This document shows, in pieces, positions 11,893 to 24,955 of a DNA stretch of 64,000 nt (positions are counted from its first letter, which is position 1; each line of letters opens with the position of its first letter). The stretch is from Lithospermum erythrorhizon (Eukaryota; Streptophyta; Magnoliopsida; Boraginales; Boraginaceae). The position numbers were made by a program, and so were the translations under genes. The stretch covers positions 62,001 to 126,000 of the forward strand of contig JADFUC010000277.1 of the NCBI GenBank assembly GCA_019722365.1. The letters run 5' to 3'. Below the pieces are notes generated by a model, which made no database searches, was not told the DNA's origin, and was given only the letters and a program-made list of their open reading frames with translations.

Positions 11893-14800
11893 ATGTTTTC
11901 TCATTCTTTGCCATGTTTTCTGCTAGTTACTTTATTTCTCTCCGTATCTACTGTAGATTTTGCTTCTAGTGTTCCAACAAAAATTGGAAAAGGCTACAAA
12001 TTGATCTCCATAGATAAAAGTTCAGATGGTGCACTTGTGGGACATCTTCAAGTCAAGCAGAAAAACAACATCTATGGGCATGATATTCCACACTTGCAAC
12101 TCTATGTCAAGTGAGTCTTAAGTGTTACTATTTTTTTTAAAAAAAATCGACCATTATTATTGTAAGGATTCAAACTCAAAACATCCACATTGTGAATAAA
12201 TATAACATCAGTGGTCACTAAGTTAACATTTAGTGTTACTATTCTACATTTACAATTTACCCTTCGTTTCCTTCACAATCTTATGAATCTTATGCATTAT
12301 CATTACAAAAGAAGGTTCAATCCTTATGTGTTTTGTGATTTTTTGCAGGCATGAAACAGATAATAGATTAAGGGTTCATATAACTGATGCAGAGAAGCAA
12401 AGATGGGAGGTGCCATACAATCTTTTACCAAGAGAAAAGCCTCCCTCTTTGAAGCAGAGCATAAACATCATTTCAAGAAAGAACACAATTTCTTTAACTT
12501 CGCCCTCAAACTATGCTGGTAGTGAGCTTGTTTTTAGCTACAAGGCTGACCCTTTTAGCTTTTCTATCAAAAGAAAATCAAATGGCCAAACCATCTTTGA
12601 TTCAAGCTCTGAAGAATCAGACCCTTTTAGTTCCATGGTATTTAAAGATCAATATCTTGAAATATCTACAAAACTGCCTAAAGATGCTTCACTTTATGGT
12701 CTTGGAGAGAACACTCAGCCTCATGGGATTAAACTATACCCTAATGATCCTTACACTTTGTACACAACAGATATTTCAGCCATTAATTTGAATGCAGATT
12801 TATATGGATCACATCCTATGTATATGGACCTAAGGAATGTGAATGGTGAAGCATTTGCTCATGCAGTTTTGCTATTGAATAGCAATGGGATGGATGTTTT
12901 TTACAGAGGAAATTCTTTGACATACAAAGTGATTGGGGGTGTTTTGGACTTTTACTTCTTCTCTGGACCCTCACCTCTTGATGTGGTTGATCAATATACA
13001 CAGCTCATAGGCCGGCCAGCTCCTATGCCCTACTGGTCTCTGGGTAATTAACCCTCTTTACTATCTTTAATTAAAGTCTTTTACTTTTGTATTCACAAAG
13101 TAGTTAATGTAATTGCAAGATTATGAGTTCGATTTCACTATCAACACCACTTTTTTTATCGAATCTGTCACATAAAATTTACCTAGTATGATTTGTAGGC
13201 TATTATGTCAACCAAAAGTATGTTCAATATGCACTATACGTGTAGTATCTGCTAGTCTCATTACAAAAGTATTTACTTTTGTTTGGTTTATACTTTACAG
13301 TACTAGTAAATATTTCTTGCATGAAAATATCATTGTCTTTTTTCTTTAACTTGTGCCAACGTACTATATATCAATCATAACATTAAATTTAGCAAGTTTT
13401 AAATAAAGATGGTAGGTTGGGAAATTAAGACTGGCCATAAAAGTATACAATGATATAAGTAGCAGCAATCAATATTGATAATGGCTACTAAAAGTAGTTT
13501 TTTCCTTGACAATATCCTGAATTATGTGATTCATGTTGACTAATTTGTTCATTTAAAATTGTATGCATGAGCATTAAGCTGTCATGATTTATTTTGTTAT
13601 TCTTTATTTAGAAAAATATAAAATTGTTATACTAACAACCTCTCAAAATATCCATTATATTCATTTAAAAAGCTGTCATGATTTATTTTGTAGTTATTTA
13701 CTTGAATTGTAATATTGTATAATACTAGTACGTTGGTTTTCCTCATTACTCATTAGTCATTTTCTGAAAGTTTAAAACTCTTGGAATAGTTCAGCAAATT
13801 TCCAATCAGAAAGGTACCACCAAACAACTTGTTATCGTCTTGGGATTATAAGTAAACCTGATACGTTACTTGGGGGATACACACCAAAATAGTGTTGTTT
13901 TAACACTAAAATGACTATTTTACCCCTGAACATTAGTTCTGTAACTATTACACTTACAAATAGGAGGGTAAAATAGTCATTTCACCCCAACTTCCTACTG
14001 TTTTGGTGTGTGTATAACAGTAGCGGTTACTTGGATAGAATATATATAATACGGAGTAGTGTTATTCTAGGATAGGAGGATGAAATCAAGCAATCTATGG
14101 AGTTATGTAACAATCTTACAAATCTCCACTTTGGTAAGTGTGGAATTTAGAGTGGTGTGTTGGTCCAATTAACACACTTGTGCCTTTGTCGAGTTTGTCT
14201 TCACATCATTACAAATTATTCCCAGAAAAGGACTTTCTTCTTCTGGAGTATCTTATTTCACGGAGGAAAATAAGGTCCTATTAATTACACATGATCATGA
14301 TTGGTTCCCTATATATATCTAAGTTGTTTTTTTAATGTTATACTTACTCAGTAATAATTTAAGAAATGTTGGCATAAATAATTTCTAATAATAACAGAAC
14401 TTTATTAATGTGTTATGGAATATTATTGAGGACCATTTATGCAAAATTGTCCTTTCTTATAGAGTTTGAATTATTTGTTACAGATTATGTGGAAGTTTTT
14501 ATTATATTGATTTAAAATAATGTTAAATGTTATGTTTATCATTCTAAATTAATTTGTAATATTGAAAATATGACATTTGACATTATCTTAATCATAATCT
14601 TTTTTATACAATAATATGAAAGTTAAATTACTTTGCTAGAGGTACTTTGTGAAAAGATAAGGTAAATTTAAATATGATAAAATTAACGAAATGCATTCGA
14701 ATGAGTATGCAGCCCATTCAACACTTTCAAATAAGCACTTGAGCTGCATTTTTTGTACTTGAACTTTTGAAGAATTATTTTTAATTTTGAACTCTACTTT

Positions 14801-17800
14801 AATAGGTAGAGTCTAAAGTAAAATAGAAAAATTATATATATTCTGACTTTATGGATGGTTTTAAAATAGCAAACTATTTAATTGGATCGATTTAATTAAT
14901 TCAATTAAAAAAACATCAACAACAATTCTTAAGCCCTCACTTATTTCATGGGTTCTACCCCATCCATTGAACACCCGGTAGGCTCGTGACTCCCTCCCCA
15001 TAACACAACAATGACCTACCTTAACAATCCTCGTATCCCGAAGCCGCCACCACCATATCCAACATCTACTTTTCCTTCTCATTCGCAATTTCTCTCCTCG
15101 CATTATCTCTTGATACGTGATATTAAATACCAATGCAGTTATTAGTTGTTAAAATTCAAAATCTTTATTGAAATGTTGTTCCAATTTTGAGTTTGTGCGT
15201 GTGTGAGCTGAATTTGGTCATAATGGTTAATAATAAAATCTTTTTTGAAATGGGTTGTTCCAATTTCGAGTATCTATATTTGTTTGAGCTCAATTTGGTC
15301 ATGATTCACCAGAAAAAGCTACATGATTCAAATCAAATTTCACAAATTGAAGAATACCTTTAAATCGACAAAGTTCAAATTTTTCCTTCCAAACTTTACC
15401 AATTTTTTCAAACAATAAAGATTTAATATTTTCTTTGAAAACACCTCACCACATCTACATCGAAAACCCATCAACCAAGCTTCTTCTTGCATTCATCATA
15501 CGAACATAGAAGAACTTCCTTCTCTCTTAGTATTTACATCGTCTTTTTGGGTAAGGAAATCAAATTGAATTGTTGGAGGTGGATCTTGATTGATCTGTGG
15601 TTGTGGATAATGGAAAATATTTTTGGGATAGTTCAAGGTAAGTTGATTATTAAAAATTGATCCAATTAAGTGTTTGTTATTTTAAAAATAATACATAAAG
15701 TGTAATATGTATAATTTTTCTATTTTATCCTTAGATTTAACTATTAAAATAAAGTTCAAATGTCAAAAATATTTTTTTCAAAAGTTCAAGTGTCAAAAAT
15801 GGAATTCAAATATCTATTGATAGAGTGAATAGTTCAGGTATTTATTTGAAATAATTTCATTAATTCATGTGGATATTTGAAATTTAGCCAAAGATAAATC
15901 GCACCTTATCAATTACTCATTCACTCGCATTATTGATTGGTGAGATTTATTTAATTATTTTATCTACCGTCTACATATGCATTATTGTGGATTTGTGGAG
16001 ATGGGCCAAGGTGCATGCTCTTTTCCCCAAATATAGCCGACTACAGATATTTTCTTGGTGATATAACACTTTCTAATCTCACATGTGTTGCCTCAACACT
16101 CTGTCTTAAGTCTTGATTTGGTTGTTATGGACATTGTTTTATGGTTCCTGGATCTAGGTGCGTCACTCATCGTCGGCATCGTATTGAAATAATGTAAAAA
16201 GTATTATGTTTCTTAACATAATTTATTACTCCGTATATTATTTAATCGAATCAAGTCTTAAGACGGACTAAGAAGATGTGTCTTGATTTTAAAAAATTAA
16301 CATTATATCATTTTTCAATTATAAATTGTACGGAGTAAATAATAAATAATTAACACATTTCTATAATAATAAATCTTCAATTAAAACCCGTTAAACACTT
16401 TTGTTAGTCCTTATTATTTATTCAAGATTGTCATTGATACGACGTTTTCTTCTATTGTATGGACTTACTATCTTGAGAGGTTTGTGCATACATGTGACAT
16501 GTCCAAATTAATGTCCCAAAATTATGTCTGAGAATGGATAGTTGATAAAGTATGCATGCATCTATATAGATGTCCCAAAATTTACTTTCTAAAATGGGTA
16601 GTTGGGTACTATTATACTAACGTCGCATAATTGCTGCAGGATTCCATCAATGCAGATGGGGTTACCATAACTTATCTGTTGTTGAAGATGTAGTTGAGAA
16701 CTACAAGAAGGCAAAGATACCACTTGATGTGATTTGGAACGATGATGATCACATGGATATACACAAGGACTTCACCCTCAACCAACACAATTATCCTCGG
16801 CCTAAACTCTTATCGTTTCTTGAAAAAATTCATAACCAGGGTATGAAGTACATTGTCATTATTGATCCTGGAATTGGAGTGAACACAAGTTATGGCACCT
16901 ACCAAAGAGGTTTGGCTAATGATGTCTTTATCAAATATGGGGGCAAACCATACTTAGCACAAGTGTGGCCTGGTGCTGTTAATTTTCCGGACTTCCTCAA
17001 CCCGAAAACTGTGGATTGGTGGGTTGATGAAATTCGTCGATTCCATGAACTTGTTCCTGTTGATGGTTTGTGGATTGACATGAATGAAGCTTCAAATTTT
17101 TGTTCCGGACTTTGTACCCTTCCAGAGGGCCGGATTTGTCCGAATGGGACTGGCCCTGGATGGATTTGTTGCCTGGATTGCAAGAATATAACATCAACAA
17201 GATGGGATGAACCGCCTTACAAGATTAATGCATCAGGGATACAAGTACCTATAGGGTACAAAACTATAGCCACTAGTGCTTACCATTACAATGGAGTTCT
17301 TGAGTATGATGCTCACAGTATATATGGATTCTCACAGTCTGTTGCAACACACAAAGCTCTTCAAGGGCTTCAGGGTAAACGCCCGTTCATACTATCACGT
17401 TCAACATTTGTCGGCTCAGGGCGTTATGCAGCACATTGGACAGGGGATAACAAGGGAACATGGGATGATTTGAAGTATTCCATCTCCACTATGCTGAATT
17501 TTGGTATATTTGGAGTCCCTATGGTTGGATCAGATATATGTGGATTCTATCCTGCACCTACAGAGGAGTTATGCAACAGGTGGATTGAATTAGGTGCTTT
17601 CTATCCATTCTCAAGGGATCATGCAAATTTCTATTCTCCTAGACAAGAACTCTATCAATGGAAAAGTGTAGCAAAGTCTGCAAGAAATGCTTTAGGGATG
17701 AGATACAAGTTGTTGCCATATCTTTACACATTGAACTATGAGGCGCATATCAGTGGCGCTCCTATTGCTCGCCCACTCTTCTTCTCCTTCCCGAATTACA

Positions 17801-18516
17801 CGGAGTGTTACGGATTGAGCAAACAATTCTTGCTAGGGAGTAGTCTCATGGTTTCACCTGTGCTCAAAAAGGGGAAAACAGAGGTGAAAGTTATGTTCCT
17901 ACCTGGTACATGGTATAATCTGTTTGACATGACACAAGCAATTGTCTCAAAGGAACCACATTACCTTTCCATTGATGCACCTCTACATGTGATCAATGTC
18001 CATTTGTACCAAAATGCAATCATCCCAATGCAAAGAGGTGGAATGATATCTAAAAAGGCAAGAATGACACCCTTTAGCCTCATTGTCGCCTTCCCCTTGG
18101 GATGCACCAATGGAGAAGCTAAAGGAAAGCTTTACCTTGATGATGATGAGCTTCCAGAGATGAAACTCGGGAGTGGGTATTCGACATATGTTGAGTTCTA
18201 TGCGACGGTCTCTCAAGGGAATGTTAAGGTATGGTCAGATGTTCAAGAAAGCAAATTTGCACTCAAGAATGGATGGAGTATTGAAAAGATTACTGTGTTG
18301 GGATTGGATCGAATAGGAGCAGCATTTGAGGTTGAGGTCGATGGAAGTCCACTTGTTGATACCTCCAAAATCGACTTTAGTTTCACTGAGCATCAGTATC
18401 CACAGAGGTTGGAAGAAGGAGGAGATAAAATGAAAAATATGATGATTGAGGTTAAAGGACTTGAATTGCCTTTAGGTAAAACATTTGCTATGTCTTGGAA
18501 AATGGGAACCAAGTGA
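11893..18516 (+). CDS. XYL1: Alpha-xylosidase (GH31, XYL1 type)
   Basis: Three exons, 11893-12110, 12349-13043 and 16640-18516, with GT-AG borders and matching phases, encode about 929 residues. Family members are near 915. XYL1-type enzymes remove the terminal xylose from the non-reducing end of xyloglucan oligosaccharides in the apoplast. A signal peptide is visible ([19 protein letters not shown]). The GH31 nucleophile lies in [10 protein letters not shown] (Asp about 451) and the acid/base in HWTGDN (Asp about 574). [26 protein letters not shown] and PFSRDHAN are also present, and the end SWKMGTK is as in XYL1. The start at 11893 is preferred because it gives the signal peptide. Intron 2 (13044-16639) is full of mobile elements, yet the frame is intact, so the gene is probably active. 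A related GH31 alpha-glucosidase is the alternative, but the sequence runs closer to XYL1 throughout. Confidence 0.93.
13874..14025. mobile_element. Short TIR element in XYL1 intron 2
   Basis: Inverted ends: GATACACACCAAAATAGT on the left and, on the opposite strand of the right end, ATACACACACCAAAACAGT. Inside both arms lies ATGACTATTTTACCC. The 9-bp word GTTACTTGG occurs exactly on both sides (13865-13873 and 14026-14034), as a MULE-type target duplication would. The right end has about eight extra bases before the repeat, so the border is not perfect. Confidence 0.55.
14717..15862. mobile_element. Long-TIR foldback element in XYL1 intron 2
   Basis: The left arm (14717-14904) and the inverted right arm (about 15641-15862) align over nearly 200 bp. 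Shared blocks in the same order are TTTCAAATAA, ACTTGAACTTTTGAA, TATTTTTAA/TATTTTTGA, AAAATAGAAAAATTATA, and TTAATTGGATC. The core, about 740 bp, includes a C-rich patch (14990-15060) that might be captured host sequence, but I do not recognise it. The structure suggests a non-autonomous MULE. I could not define a target duplication. Confidence 0.6.
16226..16338. mobile_element. Stowaway-like MITE in XYL1 intron 2
   Basis: A 113-bp element with perfect ends TTACTCCGTA (16226-16235) and TACGGAGTAA (16329-16338), AT-rich inside. This is the common plant Stowaway/Tc1-mariner MITE signature. Confidence 0.75.
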
Positions 18517-20582
18517 TGAAGTTGTGAGACGTTTTTCTTTTATCTTTGATATCTTATTTCTTGGTCTGGTATTGTTTCAAGAAAGTTTAAGTAATTTTCG
18601 TGAGTAAAAACTACTCATAAACTAAGGGCACTTGATGGAGAGGAGATGTGCTGAAAGTTGTGTGCATATCCTTCTCCAGAAAAAGTAATTAGTTTTCTTG
18701 TAATGCTCTTGTTGTTGTCATTACAATATCTGAAACATGAATTCAATATTTTAATTAGCTCATTTTGATAAGTTGATTGGTCATATGTTGTTTGTATAAT
18801 CCTATATATGTGCACTATAGAAATGATATTTTGCTGCAAACACCCAAATTCAAGATTTAAAATGAATGAAAGAAGCAATAAGAGTAACCAACGATTTACG
18901 GCAAAAATGGAGTGTGTTAATAATTGGAGTGTCTACGAGCGACCCCAACCGCGATTCAAGTACACTACGACTAAGGCTGAGGAGGCTCAGGCAGTACCAA
19001 GAGGCATCTCATCCACCAAACAACTTTTGTGACGAGACATTAAGAGAACGTTCATATTATATTGATTCATCCGACACCTAGTTTTTTTGAAACATGAAGT
19101 TAACTAAGTATATGTTCAATTGAGCAACTATACATATATTAGTATAATTAATAAATACTCTAAAAACAAGATTGACTGAATTTCTATTTCAAAATACTGT
19201 TTTTCTATTATAGCAAAAGAACGTAATGTTTATGAGTGTGCCTGGTGGACCGATTACATTTATGAATGATCTTGTCTGTGTCTCGGTGTATATGAGGGGT
19301 CAAGACTCACGAGTTCTCTTAGTTTTTAGGCCAATTTGAATGGATATGATTTATGTATGAATAATCCATGATATGCTCTTCAAGTCCAAATATATCTACT
19401 CGAATTTGTGAGGTCTCATTGCAACGCCTGGTGGGAGCAGTAAAGGCCATTTGCCTTTCACACTCAGACGAATAAGAACAATAACTCTCGTGGCCCATTT
19501 GTCATGCTTGAATTCTAGAACATGCTTAAATTTTGAAATTTTAGACCTTTATTTATACTAATAACCTAGTAACCTTTTATAATTATGAAGTGTTAAATGC
19601 ATCGTTGATTGCTTATGTTTGTCTAATGTCATAATTTTATTATTTATGTTTCCAAATGTTTTTTTTAATCACAAATTATAAGTAATCAATTTGTATCATA
19701 CATATGTAATCAATAGTACATTTTAACACATGCACTGATAAAGGAATATGTTGATTTTATTACGTTTGATATCATTTTTCTATTTTATAACTCAAACTAA
19801 TCGAGCCAGTTGTAGCACATCATGAAGTTGTGCATGGGCTCTTTTTGAAATACGCAATTATGTATCTCTAACTATTTATTGCAAATTTGCATTGCAACAT
19901 ACGAATTGAATAACACAGAGGGTCCATATCAAGAATGGCGAATGAATATTACCAACAGACCAATAATTATGTCCCGTATCCAATGCCACTCTTTATCTCA
20001 TCAAGATTAAGAGTTATGAATTACTGTGGCGTATTTGTGGACGTGGTCGTAGCTGCAGTCTTGCGTGGTCGGTCACGGCTTGACGATAGCTTGAGTATTC
20101 TTTGAGAAATCAGGAATAAATGCCGGTTGTTCGCGGGGTTATGCATTTGACTATGTTGGTGTGTATGGGGTGATTACATGCGGCCAGCTGTCTCGGATAA
20201 TCTCGCGTTGATGATGGGCTTTATGTGCAGCCTCGTGATTAAGAGTTATACATGAAATGTGCAATGTATCACGCACATATATATACTTTGGGGTATTTTC
20301 AGAAGAATGTATTAAATGGTTTCACGGGTTTTTGGACCAACATATCATTACGTTCATTTCGTTCCTGTTTCATTTTGTGCATTGGTCCATGACCCTTTCA
20401 TTATTGGTACGGAGTAGTATTTTATTGTCAATGGCTCAATGCAATAATGAACCAGATCAAATCCCAGTAACTCTAATATATTCATCAATATTAAAGTCAT
20501 TTATAGTGGAATTTTAATTAATAAAATTTATTTTTATGAATTTGTGTTAGATAATTAATTTTCAACGATCACATAATTACAT
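18517..20582. other. Intergenic DNA downstream of XYL1, no gene seen
   Basis: The first 350 bp is probably the XYL1 3' untranslated region and terminator. Beyond it the DNA is AT-rich, apart from a less AT-rich patch at 20030-20240 that has no readable frame. Short open frames at 18808-19081 have no protein-like composition. A single TACGGAGTAG at about 20409 looks like an orphan Stowaway end. Confidence 0.4.
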
Positions 20583-21840
20583 GTGTTGATTAGGGGTTTA
20601 TCCAGAAACTTTCGAATTAAATTCAGTAAGAGAAAATAATAGGAGTTCGCAGGATTGAGGATAAATATTAATTTTAGAGTTAAAATTAGGGTTATACGAT
20701 TAGATAAGCCTAATTTTAAGCGCAAATAAATTTCAGAAAGATGTGGGGCAAATTAATAAAAGCGAGAATGTTGGGGTCAATAAATAGAATTAAATGCTGA
20801 CCTAAAACCCTCAAAATAGGCCCCTGACTCCTTTTCTTAAGAAAACATGTAAATGCAAATATGCTAGAGTCGGTCATGCGTCGAAATCAGCGGTCGAATC
20901 GTGATCCGCACGAAAGCGAACCAACCAATCGAGAATCGGGCAGAAAGCCTATAAATACCTACATTTTCGAAATAAAATCATAAGTGGAGGTGGGAGAAAA
21001 AGCTAGAAATGAAAACTGCGAGAAAAATTTCAAAAGAAAAAATCGGCCAGAACAGGAAACAGGCTTGAAGATTGAGGAAAGAAATGTAGGGACGCGCGGC
21101 AGCAGAGATAGGCGCCTAAAACCGTGAGGAAGAGCCCAGACCGATCAGGAGTCTCGACAAATAAGAGAATACTCACTCCCCAAGCCCAGGTTGCGGGGAA
21201 ACATTTGTTGAAAGCGCAGCGGCTACGTCAAATCCCAGGAGAGGATCGAGTTGCTTTGAAGCCGCACCTCACACGAGGCGTCAGCCCCCTCAAAGAGAAG
21301 CCCAGGAGCCAATCCAGGAATGCCAGAGCCAAGTGGGTATCCCGGCCGCTGAGTTGCGAGAGCAGCTGGCAGGAAGCACGCATGCTATATCAAATTCGAG
21401 GAGAGGATCAGTATAGCGAGAAGCACTTACCTCTACATCATATAGAAGCCCCGTCTGAGAATCGGCGAAGGAGTCGAGTCCAAGACAAAGATCGAGTCAG
21501 GAACCAGCCTTGGCGGGATCAAGCTCACTCAGCGCCTCGGTTGGATGAAATAAGCCGAAGGCCAGAAATTCATAAATCAGGGACACTTGTCAGGAGCAAT
21601 GTCAGGAGTTCGAGGCATTTCGGTAGGGCTGGAGTTCATATCAAAGCTGGCGTATTGTAGGCGTGCATTATGTGGAAATCAGGCGATAATTAGGCTCATT
21701 ATTTGATAAATATTAACGTATCGACAAGGATTTCTTGAGGTATTATTCGGAGCGTATATAAATAATAAAATCTTTCGTCGCAATACAAGTCATATTTCCA
21801 TATTATTCCTAGAACAAGAATGATCATTAATTTATAATAA
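20583..21840 (+). repeat. LTR-like GC-rich block, unclassified
   Basis: A block with different base composition from its AT-rich surroundings. It holds TATA-like sites at about 20949 (CCTATAAATACC) and 21751 (GTATATAAATAAT), a purine-rich GC-rich tract at 21000-21650, and the repeated word TGTCAGGAG. The long open frame here (21124-21660) is arginine-rich with no recognisable domain, and I treat it as chance. A solo LTR or LARD-type remnant is plausible, but I could not find a partner copy or clean ends. Confidence 0.3.
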
Positions 21841-23544
21841 TATAAAATCGATCAATAATCTTTATAGTTAGTCAAATCCATCATATATATAAATTGTCAA
21901 TGAGGTGGTACTGTTATCCGACATCCGATGGTTTACATTAGTACATTACGATTAGTACGGTTAGTGGTCCGCATAAATCGGAAATTACCCGAGAAGTGAA
22001 TCGTTTTTATTCGAAATGATACTTATCCGATACACTAACGGTTCAGAAACGGGTATATTTTAGCAGGTACCAGATTAGATCGGGACAGTTAACCTAATAA
22101 ATATGTAAAATTTTAAATATATATCGAAAATATCCAAAATTCGTACCGAAATATCCAAAATTTGGATTAAAATGCCTAAAGTTTTTAATAAAATGAGGCC
22201 ACCACAAACCGAACCAAAAAACCGTGACCAAGTATACTTTAGTAAAATTGCTCGGTCAATCCCACATTTCAAATTTTTACCTGATACATGAACCAGGCGA
22301 TAATAATTTTAGGTCGTTTAAGCTCACAGAATTTTTTGGTTAAATAGAAACGACATACCAATAACAACACTAATTACAATAGTGAGATTCTGTCTCATCT
22401 CATACTGTCATACATTAGAAAAGTATTATTCACTTTCTGATAAATTTTAATTGAGCTTTCTTTACATGTCGAGATAAATCTTTGTAATTTTAAATTATTT
22501 TTTAATATGTTAGTAAAAATAAAAAATAAATATTGCTTGAAAGTGATATTTGAAAAACGAATCGAATATACTAAATTTTGCTATTTTTAGAATAAATAAT
22601 TAATAATTGATGGTTGATAGTTGAAGTTTAATTTTTAAAAGTGAAGCAGCAATTAAAATGGATTAATGAAATATATACTATCCATGAATATTGAAGTCAA
22701 CGAAATGAAAGAAATGTCAAAGTCTCCCAACTAACACAGACGACAAACACCCACCACCCCTAAAAGATCTATGGTTGAATGGAAATCTAAACATGAAATT
22801 CCAAGTCTTCAGTACAATCTGCAAATATCATGTGCCACCAGTCATACTTTTCTTCTACTGGGCCCTGGATTATTATTGCTATGTGGACCTTTACTTCGGT
22901 TTCAAGCCATATTTGACACGCGCAATTAAGAAATGTTCAAAACATATAGGAACCGCCAAACCTTGATTTGACGTGGATTCATCCATCATTAGATGCTAGT
23001 GATCTCATTCATTAGCTCATTTTTTCAAATTAATTACTCAATCAAAACTTATAAAATTATTAATCATCACTAGGTGAGGTATACAGGGACAGTTGTTCCA
23101 TAATTTTTCGAAGACTATGTTTATTTTAAAAAAGTAAAATTTCATCATATAAATTTTTTATTTTGGCCAACTTTCGAAGCTATTTTTAGCCATTTGAATA
23201 GATATTTAAAGTTTTAATAATTTTATACCGTTTTCCAAAAATTGATTACCAAAAATCGCTGGAATCTTTATTTGAAAAGTTGAAAACTTTTAGATACGTA
23301 TTTGAAATGATAGCAGACCGAGATCTCAAAAATGAAATTTAGCCAATTTTCAACTTATTTAGTTTGTAACGCTAATTTTTTCCCCTAATTTTTCATATAT
23401 CAACTCTTTTATCATTGTTATATATAAAACATTTGATTCGTCTAATGTCTCTAATAAATTTACAAAAGACAACCGATCTCAGCAATGAACATTATTATAG
23501 TTGCATCAAATAAATGAAAGCTTCCCAATAGTTCAATTAGTCAT
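21841..23544. other. AT-rich intergenic DNA, no gene seen
   Basis: At 21900-22300 there is a stretch with recurring ATCCAAAAT, CCGAA and CGGGTA words, typical of decayed plant repeats. The rest is low-complexity AT-rich DNA with short frames only. Confidence 0.35.
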
Positions 23545-23724
23545 TACTTCCTCCATTCCTAATTGTTTGTCTCATTTATTTTTAGACCAAATTTAAAAAA
23601 AGTTCAAATTACTCTCATAATTCAAATTCGTCTCGTTTATATTCTTTCACAATAAGTCAAAACAATTTTTTATTTTAAAAATGAATAAAATGTTTCAATC
23701 ATGTAGAAATGGATGGAGTATTAC
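23545..23724. mobile_element. Stowaway-like MITE (diverged)
   Basis: Ends TACTTCCTCCATTCC and GGATGGAGTA are inverted relatives of each other. The 180-bp inside is AT-rich and includes the usual TTTGTCTCATTTATTTTTAG and CAATAAGTCAAAAC-type words. Confidence 0.6.
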
Positions 23725-24770
23725 ATAAAAATTTGGAATCTTTTATACCTGAAATTCTAATGTATGAATATTACATAGAGAGTATTACTTACTCGAGCTG
23801 AGTCGAGCTTCGAATCTTTCTCTTCGAGTCGAATTCGAATATATTTATGTTCGGTAGGATTTGACTCGTTTATAGGTTAAAAGATAACAGTATTAAATGA
23901 TAGGTGCAATGCAGTGAAGGGCACGTGTGGAGGTGTCCTTTAAGGTAGTGTGGAGGTAGACGCTGTGTTTTGGCGCGAACAGGTTGTGATTGGGCTCCAC
24001 GTATACATCTTTGGCGGGAAAACGAAGCAACATGTGGGCCCACAAACCTCTACTTGCGTAGCCCATTTGTCCAATTTCCAAACTAGCCGCCCCATGTCAG
24101 CACCATTAATATTTTCTCCAATTACCAAACCTCTCTATTCCCATAATCCTATGTGTCTATGTGATGTGGTGGATTTCGTCGTGGCCCATCTATTGGTGGG
24201 TTTGGAGTGGGTATTATTTTTCGTTTTCTGGCTGCCGATTTGAGCGGGTATCAGAGGCGCAAATCATCGGTCGCGCCGTCGGTGGTGATCGATCGCCGCC
24301 GGGGGCGTTGTACGTCTTGTGTGCACGGATGAGCTTGGGTCGGGGTTAGCGGCCTCGGCCGCTGTATCTTCTGCAATGATCACAGTGCCTCCCGGACTTA
24401 CTAGCCAACTTTGAATTCATAATTCCGACCTGGTCGAGGATGTCAAGGACTCGGATGGGCTTGATGTCGAGGGTGATGATGAAGTCGATGATGTCGAGAG
24501 GCCTAGGTACCTAGACCCACGATGAAATCGATCGCGATCCTCCGATGACAAAGTTAGAATTTAATGCGAGGGTTGAGAGCAATAGTGTCGGCGGTTTAAA
24601 ATGGCGTTAAACTTGACATCGAATAGGGAATATTTATAGAAGTATTAAGGCAGTTAAAGAGAGGACACGTGTATCTCGTTAGGCAATATGGTTCAATAAA
24701 AATATCTCATTTATATCACTATGGATATGTATATGTATAATGTATGAATTATGATATCAATGTTATGAGT
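23725..24770. other. GC-rich unresolved segment
   Basis: From 23890 to 24600 GC content rises and CpG-rich words appear (GGTCGCGCCGTCGG, GATCGATCGCCGCC). Several short overlapping frames exist on both strands, but none resembles a known domain and none is long. It ends in sequence that looks like a promoter or LTR edge (GGGAATATTTATAGAAG at about 24628). It could be a gene relic or a retrotransposon fragment; I cannot decide. Confidence 0.25.
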
Positions 24771-24955
24771 TACTCCCTCCATCCCATATTCTTAGAATTT
24801 TTTTCTCAAAATAAAATTCTCAAAATTAATTTTTAGTTTGATCAATTTATGAGTTGTGTAATGGAAGGAAAATTTGAACTTGTGAGTGTGTTTTAAATTT
24901 ACATAAAAAATTGTGAAAAGTCAAATGTACCTTAGAAAATGGAATGGAGGGAGTA
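24771..24955. mobile_element. Stowaway-like MITE
   Basis: A 185-bp element starting TACTCCCTCC and ending GGAGGGAGTA, a perfect 10-bp terminal inverted repeat, AT-rich interior. Confidence 0.8.

Noticed and set aside
14861..15133. 90-codon minus-strand frame in XYL1 intron 2
   Set aside because: It overlaps an inverted-repeat arm of the foldback element and has no recognisable domain.
16899..17183. Antisense open frames over the XYL1 third exon
   Set aside because: They are shadows of a strongly conserved GH31 coding frame on the plus strand.
21124..21660. 178-codon open frame in the GC-rich block
   Set aside because: Composition is arginine/serine-rich with no domain, no upstream gene signals, and it lies in a repeat-like block; likely a chance frame.
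22075..22272. 65-codon minus-strand frame rich in I and L
   Set aside because: Comes from AT-rich repeated ATCCAAAAT words; low-complexity, not protein-like.
23890..24600. GC-rich region as a host gene
   Set aside because: No frame with a recognisable domain or splice structure; kept only as an unresolved segment.
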